Assembly: GCF_037975245.1 (NCBI RefSeq)
Contig: NC_092564.1
Coordinates: forward strand, 17,719,984 to 17,783,983
Length of the DNA stretch: 64,000 nt
Origin: Apostichopus japonicus
Lineage: Eukaryota > Echinodermata > Holothuroidea > Aspidochirotida > Stichopodidae
Reading direction: 5' to 3'
Both the position numbers and the translations under genes were made by a program. The notes below the pieces were generated by a model that was not told where the DNA came from, made no database searches, and was given only the letters and a program-made list of their open reading frames with translations. Positions 54,188-64,000 of the stretch are shown here, in pieces (the stretch's first letter is position 1; the number at the start of each line of letters is the position of its first letter).

Positions 54188-54244
54188 ATCACGTATAATA
54201 TTATATGATATGGTGTCATGATACATTACGCTGAACGCGCATGC

Positions 54245-54284
<40 letters not shown>

Positions 54285-54340
54285 CACGTATTAAATGATA
54301 TGATATGGTGTCATGATACATTACGCTGAACGCGCATGCG

Positions 54341-54342
<2 letters not shown>
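54188..54342 (+). repeat. Tandem duplication flanking AT tracts
   Basis: TGATATGGTGTCATGATACA through GAACGCGCATGCGT occurs at about 54208-54246 and 54302-54342, each followed by (TA)n. Confidence 0.85.
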
Positions 54343-54475
<133 letters not shown>

Positions 54476-54983
54476 CAAGTATGATTTACTAAGTAGGCTT
54501 ATTGACACTTTAGTTATATATTTCCTGAAGAACGGTGCACTACATACAGAGGAAAGAAATAAATCCCGCAGCAATTTATAAATCTGGAAATGAACAAGTA
54601 AATGAAATCACACACATATATGTATAGGTGTGACTGAGTTTTGATCACGTGTAAACGTTGTGTGATATGTCTGACAGTTTATGCGATATCTCTGTATTGT
54701 TAAGTTTCAAATTAAGACAATTCATTCCGATTTCTGGAGTGGGTTTTTAAGGCCACCTGTGAATTACACGATCCAATCCCAAGTTGAAAAATGTTCAAAA
54801 AAAAAAAAAAAAAACGGTCAGACAGTAAAAAAAAAAAAAAGACAAGTTATCTATTGCGCTGGGTTGTAGCTCTGTGTTTCTACCAGACCAGTCTAGAGCT
54901 GTTCTGAACAAGTCAAGTGTAATATTTACACATAATTAAGTAGGTCATTCCTTAATTAATCCCTTAATTAAATCAATGTAAGT

Positions 54984-55205
54984 ATGTATTTTAGATCCTC
55001 CTGCAAGCAGGAACTCGCGAAGAGGCCATCATTGGCTTATTAACTTGAGCCGCAAGCTGACCGAAGTCAGTTTCTTAGATTAATATTTAACGTCCATGAT
55101 TGTCAATTGTCAACAACTCTGTAACTGGACGACATCTTGGAGTGACTCGAACTCGGGACCTTATAATTGAAAGGCACCGGCGTTAACCACTGAGCTAACA
55201 CTTCC
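54984..55205 (-). repeat. tRNA-derived SINE, copy 2
   Basis: Inverted relative to copy 1 at 4435. On the minus strand: GTGTTAGCTCAGTGGTTA (A box), CCCGAGTTCGAGTC (B box), the same body, and an end GGAGGATCTAAAATACATA. Confidence 0.8.
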
Positions 55206-58200
55206 TTGTGGTGATAACCTTTTGACAGTTCAATTTACCGTTCTCTTCAACAAATTGTTGAGATTCTTGTTTTTTATTCACTTTCATTACAATTAAAATA
55301 ACCACATTGAACTTCGAACTCAAATTCCCATGTATGTCTGTTATATACCACAGTAAGGCTAAATAGTGAATTGGTTTAGAATCAGGTCAGGTTATCATCA
55401 GCATAAATGCTTCCGGCATTTAAAGTTAGCATGAAGGATTATAAAATAAAGCTAATCTCCACGCACGATCTATTGCATGCATACAGACTAACTGGGCAGT
55501 CCCTGGAGAGATCCTTCTACATAGCACAGCTGACAATAAAACACTTAATATGTCAGCGATAACTCTCCATTGACTTAAATCAATTAATTTGTCTAATTTC
55601 ATGTTGACTACCGTTCACGAAATTTTGAAGACTAAAAATCACGTCGGTTTCTTGTCTAGTATCAACAGTGCATGGAGGCTAAATATAGAAGTTTAAATAA
55701 ATCCAAGGAGTTTCTTAAGAAACCCCTGGTAGCCTGACAAACAAACTTAATAGATTATTCTGATTTCCGAGTTATGTTCCTTTTAATTACTACAACTAAA
55801 GTTAATTTATAAGTTCGGTAAAAAACAGACAGATAGAGTTTAAAACGACAACAATCGGTGTTGTAACTAATGTGCGGTTGTTTCCTATAATTCTCCGTTA
55901 TTCAGATACGAAAGTATGTTAGATAATAGTTCAAACATATAGCTGTTTTTTTGTGTGCTTGCTATGACATAACAAATCATTTGCCCATATTTAGTCAAAA
56001 TAATAGGGGAAAAATTGATTTCATCAAATTCTCATTTTCTTCTCTGTTTTTCTCTTCTACAATAGAAGTGATATAAAGACGATCTAAGGAGTTATTGCTT
56101 AATGGGTTTTTGTTGTTGTCATGAAGCAAGATAAAATTATTCTACATCTAGGCCTATCTGTTGAATTTCGTCTTTGACATCGGCTTCCTCCGAGATATTA
56201 GCAAACAAAACGTATACCTTCCTGTCTTTTTTATTTTTATATCCCAATCAGGGATAAGTTCGATAAGTATATATATGTATATATGTATATATGTATATAT
56301 GGATATATGGATATATGGATAAATGGATATATGGATTTATGGATAAGTATATATGGATAAGTTCGATTGTTGTCGTTTTAAACTCTATCTATCTGTTTTA
56401 TCGAACTTATAAATTACTTTAGTTGTAGTGAAAAATAGGTACAGAACTCGGACACCAGAATCTGATAATCTGCCCCATTCTCGAAACACCATATATTTTG
56501 TTCTTTCTCATTATAGCTAAATGATATTCCCCATAATTAATTAGCTTAAAAGTAGAAAGTATACTTTTCGATTTGAATCAGAAATGACATGACTTGATGG
56601 TCCAGGTGACGAAACCTGCGTTCCCCATGATTGGGTTTCTATATAACGTTGGCTTGTGTGTTCAGTACCGAAATGAAGACAAAACGTTGCCCCCCATACA
56701 CCAGTCAATCTTCTTATATATATGAACTGATGAACTTGATATCGGATATCGTAGTAAGATATAAAACACCGTAATGATCTGTTTTTCCTTGCTTGAGACT
56801 GGATCAAGTTCAAGTTCAACCTGACAGTTTCTGCTTTGACCTTTTGCGGTCTGTATAAATTAACGACAGAAAAAAAAGGAGAAAAATTATAGCTTTCTAC
56901 CAAAGTTCAGCGCTGTTTCAATCAAAGGTCACACACCGTCATACGCAGCGGTATGCCTATAACGTTGCGATTACACTTTTACTCATATATTTCCTTCCAG
57001 TAGAGATTTAATTCATCGGGTATCCGATTATTATCTACCGTTAAAGATAGATGATTATCTAGGTTAATGCCACCTCTTAGATCAAAAGAACGAAAGCACA
57101 TATACGAAGACGGGTTTTGAGTGCCCTTTTTAAAGTATGCAAATTAAGTACACAAAACCGCATGTATTTTAATTCTAAACCTGAAAGGTGATATGGAATA
57201 TGATTAATCTCTTGCATTTTACAACTAATTATTTATGAGTTACTTGAACCCATTTCTAACAAGCAAAAGGTAATGGGTTCCCCCCCCCCCCCTATACCTT
57301 GACCTTTAATAAAAGACAAAAAGACAAAAACAAAAGACTTAGTAAATGGGTTCCGTGTTATATGCGCATATCATTCACATATACATATCATTCACCTGAT
57401 CTATTGTGCCTGTCCTATTTATGAGTTCGTGTCCATAAAGTCGGTGGAATGGTAACGTGCGTTATAATTCATTGATCATACTAATTTTAATACTTAAAGT
57501 AAGACATAGGGTATCATGCTACCTTATATACTCCATATTATGTTTATATATATAGGAGAGATACATGTGAACATCGTTTTGCTACTTATTATTCAGCGTG
57601 GTATTTCGCTAATGCGCATTACATATACAGTTCGTGTAGCAAGCCTGTTTCAACTGTTTTTGAGATCTATCATCAACCGAAAACGCTCTACGAGTGTTGA
57701 TTTTCTGAAGTGGTGGTGCAGGAATAAATTACCTATGTGGGTAATATATAAAAGAAAACGACTGTATTTTTGTGACCTAGCTTTATATAAAGCCGAGTGC
57801 GTGCCTGGTATAAATATATAAACCTATATCTCTGATAAGATTATAAAAAATAATAATAAAGTCAAACACACAGACACACACAATAATATTAATACACTTT
57901 TCCATCAAGACGTTCGAAAGAAGAATAAAGAAAACACTTCAGAATCAAAACAATGGCATAAATAGAGAGACTGAGAGAAGGAAACTGAATGGGGGAAAAA
58001 AACACAAAAACAAGAAAAAGCAAGAAACAATAATTTCAAACCTATTTCCGTTTGGAAATAACAAAGAAAGAAGGAAGGTCGATAAAATTATGGTTTGACA
58101 AAAGAAAACGTTATGCAAATGACTTTGTCCTTCGATTATATTAAAATGAACCAAAATTTGTAAAACCATATACATGTGTGCTTGTTTTTTCAATTGAAAT

Positions 58201-58700
58201 TTGGAATATTTCTGTCGAGTACGTTTCATAAATACGAACGTTTAGGACCTTCTAAAGGAGGGGGGGGGACATATCCAACTATCTTCTTAATCATATATGA
58301 TAGAAATGTTTGTTATGAACAGCGAAATAATTTTAAAGTGAATGTGAACTTTGTTACCAATGAATGACCAATATTTGGTCATGTTATGATTTTTAAGTTT
58401 TTAAATTTACAATTTTAAAACTCATCTCCTTTACAGCAAATGAACACTGGGACTCGACGGGTGTCACATATGACACCCGATTCTCATAGAGTTATGAGGA
58501 GTTAATATCGAGTTCAATGTTTTTCTTGGTAAAAAGGCGGGCCTTGCTTGTTTTAAGTTCGATATTACCCTTTTTAAGTGACCATGCGTACAATGACTGT
58601 ATTTTCATAGTATTAATACTGAGGATTTTGCTATTCCGTCACAGTCTATATGGGAGTTCATTGAGTATCAGATATCTGGTAAATGTTACTATAAATGTTA

Positions 58701-58701
<1 letters not shown>

Positions 58702-58767
<66 letters not shown>
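58702..58767. repeat. AT microsatellite
   Basis: (AT)n, about 65 bp. Confidence 0.95.
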
Positions 58768-58768
<1 letters not shown>

Positions 58769-61699
58769 ATCGTAACTGATCGGAGACGTATTTGTGATGA
58801 ACAATTGTTTATCATCACAAGTATATCTTCTCTATGAGACAGCGTCTAGTTCAAGGAGAAGCAATACCCAACCATCATCTTTATCGTGTACGTTGGAGAT
58901 GATTATGATGAGTAACTTGTCCTAACAGGTGCGGTAACGAAACCATTTTGTTTTTCTGTTTCGGATGAATCATGGTATGAAAGACACGTAAGACGTCTGT
59001 CATGTTCGACAATGAGTGATTACATATCGCATATGCGATATGAGATCATTTAGAGCTTCTCGGTATTTTCTTGTCACTTATTCATGATGAAATGATGTTG
59101 CTACTACTAACATGGCCTATATCATCAGGTTATGATTATTAACAACATCATTCCAGTACTTAAGAGTCTGAGTGTCGTTGATTGGTGGATTTTGGATTCT
59201 CTGGAAAATTTAGAAATCACATTGCTATGCAGGTTACTATTACATCATGGTTTTCAAAAGTCTTATACATTTGAATAACGGGGGGAGAAGTTGACGTCGA
59301 TATTAGTTTCATTTTCGGATTTCTCTTTCGATTGTGATAAAAAGTGTCTTGGCGATGCTATTTCGACGAAATGAATACATATAGTTATTACTCACTTAGC
59401 AACGCGCATCTGTAAAATAAACATTGGTCGTGTAGGTTTACCAATTGTAAATTTATTAGAAGTAATGCGTTGGTAGGTTAATATGACAACCTTGCTGAGG
59501 AAACGGAAACATTTCCTTGAATATACTGACCATTAAGTGACGAACATGGACTGGAATGCGTTTCACTTTGATCAACTGAATTTATGTCATTTTTATACTA
59601 AAAAATGTCAGTTTAATTATACAATTTGCCGTTCAAAAGCACTATTCTGCATTAAATTACGGATTTTCTCCAATTACCTTAAATCATCATTAAGCACACA
59701 CTTTGTTCAATACGTAACAGCTCCTGCTTAACTTTTTTTTTCTAGCACCCAACATTGATTTATCATGAACACTTGGCAGTGTGCACATGACCATCTACGT
59801 CCATATTCTCTCTCCCCCTAAGCCACGAAAATGTTGCAATTTATTCTATCTTACAGTAAAGTAAATTTGTCACTGAACAGGAAGGCCATTAATCAGGGCA
59901 AATCCTTTCGCAATGGTGAATGAAAGAAAAAACATTTTCACATTTCAAAATACTGTGTTTCTTTGTATACGTAGCATATCAATATGTACATTATAGATAG
60001 GACATTATACAGTAGATAGGAACAACTCTGTAATCTGTTCTCACCCTTGCAAACCACGAAACCTTGACTCTTTCCTCCTCAACTCATCACCTGGAGGGAT
60101 ACAACACTATCAATGATAAACCGATGACAATATTAACATATGTCCTTTTTAAAAAAACAAAAATGTGTATGATTGGAAGTCGTCACATACCTAGGAAACG
60201 GAAAGTAATTAATAATATGATTTCCATAGGTGCGTATGTATTGGCTTATTAATATGGATATCTTGGCGTCTTGCCTAAGTCTACATAGAGAGAGAGAGAG
60301 CTGCCTGTTCCAAACGGCTGTTTCTCTATCAGGAAAGAACACGTTGAGCTGATAGTGATTTTTCCAGGTCACAGTTCCCTGGAAAAAGCAACAGCTGACG
60401 ACTGGATGACCAATTAATTCGTTTGTCCTGTTGCACAGAAAATATACATACACTGCAGTCGGACGAGCGGGAGGAGCATGTTCATATCTAAACAAGTATT
60501 TATGGGCCAATCATTAACACACATTTTCACACATTTATATATTTAAAATGTCTACTTTCAACACTTCTCAAGATCTGGGAATACTTAAGGAGCTCATAAA
60601 CTCCAGGAATTTAAAGTGCAGTATACGGTATACTTTTTTAGGTTTTTTTTTTTCTTTTCTTGCTAACGTTTGGAGGCAATGTTGTGATATTTTGAGATCA
60701 TGCAGGTGGAACATGAATATTAGATTAGAAGTGATTAATTCATTAGTTTTCATTTGAAGTGTATATACTCACAGGGAAAAAAACTTGCATAGCTGTTCTG
60801 TTAGCTGATAACGTCAGAAAGAAACAAATATATATATTAAAATTAATTTTGTTATTAACGTCACGGAATTAATCATTATCAGCTCAGTTTCGCACAAATG
60901 ATATGGTTAAACGATATTAAGTGGTGATGGGGTGATATAAAGGCCTATATAAGGGCGTTTAGTTAACGTTATAAATAAATGGTCAAGTCTGTATATTCTG
61001 ACACCAAGCAATAGCTACTTCTATTCTACAAGAACAGAACAATCCAGAAATACTACATCGACTCTTGTTGAATAATGTATGAATACAGTGGGTTATACCT
61101 ATGAAGGGCAACATTTTAAGCCGATGGAATTTGCGTATCCGTTTGTCTGCAGGGCGAAATCTGACCCTTAAGTTGTCATTATATAAGGGGGTTGTCCCAC
61201 ATAGATCCTCATATCAAACTCTTAATTACGCGCACTGTATCGATGCACTGACCTATCACAGTTCGTTGACTCCACATGCAGAGTCTATATTGCGATATGA
61301 TAAAGAACGGTTAGCATAGGAGACTGAAAGCAACACTGGTCCAGTAATACGAAATTGTTGGCACCTGCATGTGTACAAAGCTAACATAGATGGTAAGATA
61401 TGCAGGTTTAACGAGGCCTTGACATATGGACGTATATACTTTGTTCCATATTCTTGTCTGTACACATATAATGCGTCTTCGCGTTCATTGAAACAACAAC
61501 TCTTGGTTTCATGCAAATGTCTAAATCATGAACACACATGCAGGTTTCTCTCGGATGTCAAAACTCTGTGAAATAGTTTCGATGCAATCAATGGTTGTAT
61601 GGTCACTCGGAACTTCCAAAAGTAATACCTTTTGAACACAATAGTAGGCTAGTATGCCTATGGACGTTGTAGAGACCTCCCTTGTATATACCCAAGTTT

Positions 61700-62680
61700 G
61701 AGCCTAACACTTGATAGGACGTTTTCCAAGTCATTCAATTCGTTCCCTCTGAAGATTATCCAGTGTCATGTAAGGAAAGAAGCTCAAAGACACCAAGATT
61801 CATCTTTTTATCACATTCCACCCAGTTCTACCTTTCTTCGTCAACTTACGGACAACCTATCAAAGATCCATCTTCTAAGATCCTTTTGTTTGAGAAGAGA
61901 AGTCCATCATAGCCATAAGATGGCCCGTATAACCTACAAACGTGTAGTATATGCTATAGTACAAGCTCTTCTTTTCCCCCAATAAATGTTAATACCACAT
62001 CTTTTCCAGCATGGAACTTTTTAAATGTTTTCATCCTAACAGTTGCACTGTTTGTAAAGACTGCGCTACGTAAATTGATATTTGATATATAATATATATA
62101 TATGGTGATATTGATATATCACCATTCGCACCACCCAATTGTTTCTTGCAGAATATTTAGTAAACAATTTGGAGAGGAAACCAAGAGCATCTCTCAACAA
62201 TCGTTTCTCAATGGCCAGAGATTCATAGTCAAAAATGTTTGAGACTGGAAAGTCCACTTGTGACATTCGCCTTCTCATCATCCAACCTTAGAATCCAAGG
62301 AGGGACCGACTGTTCTATTTCCTCCCATCCACCTTTTCCATCTTTCATTTCTCCCTCCGTTCTCTACAAAAACCAAACCGTGCCTCCTAATCTCATCTTA
62401 CTCTCCATTCACTCTTGAACTCTCTCTCTGCGTTATAGTCATCTGAAAAGTGCATCTCCTCTAGCCCATTTTCATCTCAACCATCCATTTCATACCACTG
62501 CCCGATGCTTGTCTTTATTCACTTTTCAATGTTCCAATTAATTTATCTGCCCCATATTTTAGTTGAACATGTTCACCTTTTTTTTTGAGGTGTGCGGCCT
62601 CCAAAGATGTCTCCTGCTGGGATCGAAACGTCAAAACTTATAACTTTAATACATTAAATTTCCCTTTTAAAATATAACTT
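61700..62680 (+). mobile_element. Possible decayed Penelope-like retroelement
   Basis: At 62011-62068 one frame reads KCFHPNSCTVCKDCAT, like the Cys-rich linker of Penelope-like elements. A preceding HGTF is in another frame, as after a one-base shift. The 3' part (62590-62650) has CTGGGATCGAAACGTC, similar to tails of such elements. No intact reverse transcriptase or GIY-YIG domain was seen, so this is a weak call. Confidence 0.3.
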
Positions 62681-62822
<142 letters not shown>

Positions 62823-63165
62823 AAAAAACTAGTTACATGATGGCAAAGCATCCCGATGTATCGTGTTGTATACCTTCTATTGACTATCCGGACTGATTGA
62901 CTTTTATAGAGGTTTGTGTTGCGGAAACGTCGTTCAGTGAACACGCTTTGTTGGCGGATACATGCAATTAGCCTTGACGGAATGTGGCACGTTCTTTCTG
63001 ACAGATTGTTTTACTATTCAGATAAATTTGAATGTTAAAAATCATTCTCCCCCCCCCCCCCCCACCAGTTAGGGTTAATCTTTCATATATGTATATGGAA
63101 AACTTAAATAAGTAGGTCACTACACGTGTAATCATTTTGATATCATTTATGCTAAACTAAATGTG

Positions 63166-63167
<2 letters not shown>

Positions 63168-63254
<87 letters not shown>

Positions 63255-63262
63255 GTATATAC
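63168..63262. repeat. AT microsatellite
   Basis: (AT)n with TGTA interruptions at its right end. Confidence 0.95.
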
Positions 63263-64000
63263 ATACATACATTACAAACTTAAAACCTTGATTAACTGAA
63301 ATTAATCTTGATTATACTCAAACTAACGAGGCTGGCATTGGTATGGCATGTTTGTTCCTATTAATACTTAGTCAGGCCAACAAGATATTTGTATATAAAT
63401 ATGCCAAGTTAGGCTTAATGTAAATATATATAATATCATATCATAGTTTAAGTCATATAAGGATACCCTATCTTACGACTATGTTAATCATAAATGTTAA
63501 ACTTTCCCCTGAAAACCTAACAGTTACTCCACTAAATTATTTTCGTATCGGCAATCTAAGTATTATATCCTTTATGATAAGTGTACATTTTTGACAACGT
63601 TAGGCTACTTACAAATTTGAAAGATAATGAAAGACAAGAAAAAACTGTAAAAGACTGCATTTTTTTTTGTCTGTTTTTTTTCCAGTTTGTCTTTGCATCA
63701 CATCCTGCAAGGATCGAAACAATAAGCCCTCTAACTTTTATCAAAAGTTGAAATCATGGTCTACTATATATGTTGATATGATCTTATTAGTATTTTTATT
63801 TCTTTCAAATAGTGCTTATTATAAAGGCGAACGATTAACAAAACGATTTTAAGGAGTTCATTACATGATAACCGTATATTGGTAATCCCATCAAACTGGT
63901 ATTTCCAAAACGGAAGACATATTTGTTGTTTGTTACAGTAAATCTACGCATTAAGCAAGTAAAAGTCTATCATGTGTTTTGAAAAAAATGAATCATAACC

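Noticed and set aside
56541-56903. 120-codon minus-strand ORF
   Set aside because: No motif, signal peptide or splice context; length is possible by chance in this much sequence.
58437-58490. Final exon of gene E (phase-compatible, 17 codons to a TAG)
   Set aside because: Fits the phase and has a fair acceptor, but it is too short and featureless to claim; it also contains a perfect GGGTGTCA/TGACACCC hairpin of unknown origin.

Overview
This is a eukaryotic (animal) genomic window: AT-rich, with spliced genes, GT/AG introns, long AT microsatellites, tRNA-derived SINEs, hAT-like miniature elements and LINE debris. The three complete esterase genes carry a separate last exon coding for a cholinesterase-type tryptophan-rich tail, and an ACE-like peptidase lies beside them. 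This points to a marine deuterostome invertebrate; an echinoderm such as a sea cucumber is my guess, but I cannot prove it from the window.

Layout. (1) 300-6684, minus: the first four coding exons of an angiotensin-converting-enzyme-like M2 peptidase, running off the left edge before its zinc site. (2) 9079-13985, plus: a four-exon gene with a TATA box and poly(A) signals for a 46-residue secreted peptide with six cysteines in its 23-residue mature part. (3) 15289-46335: three cholinesterase-like type-B carboxylesterase genes. Gene B (minus, 31374-15289), gene C (plus, 22756-28259) and gene D (plus, 32235-46335) each have eight coding exons with the same intron phases. Gene B has its first exon 8.8 kb upstream of its second, and the whole of gene C lies inside that intron on the other strand. 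Genes B and D are head to head across an 860-bp gap. (4) 46.5-64 kb: mostly repeats, with one convincing start of a secreted-protein gene at 51331-51457 behind a TATA box. Its later exons I could not fix.

Function. All three esterases keep Ser, an acidic residue and His, the three conserved cysteine pairs and the C-terminal amphipathic Trp tail that in acetylcholinesterase binds collagen or membrane anchors. The disulfide loop that carries the choline-binding Trp in true cholinesterases is shortened in all three, so they probably do not hydrolyse acetylcholine efficiently. B and D have Asp rather than Glu as catalytic acid. The exons, phases and joined lengths (591, 601 and 596 residues) were worked out by hand from the sequence; family calls come from recognised motifs, not from database searches.
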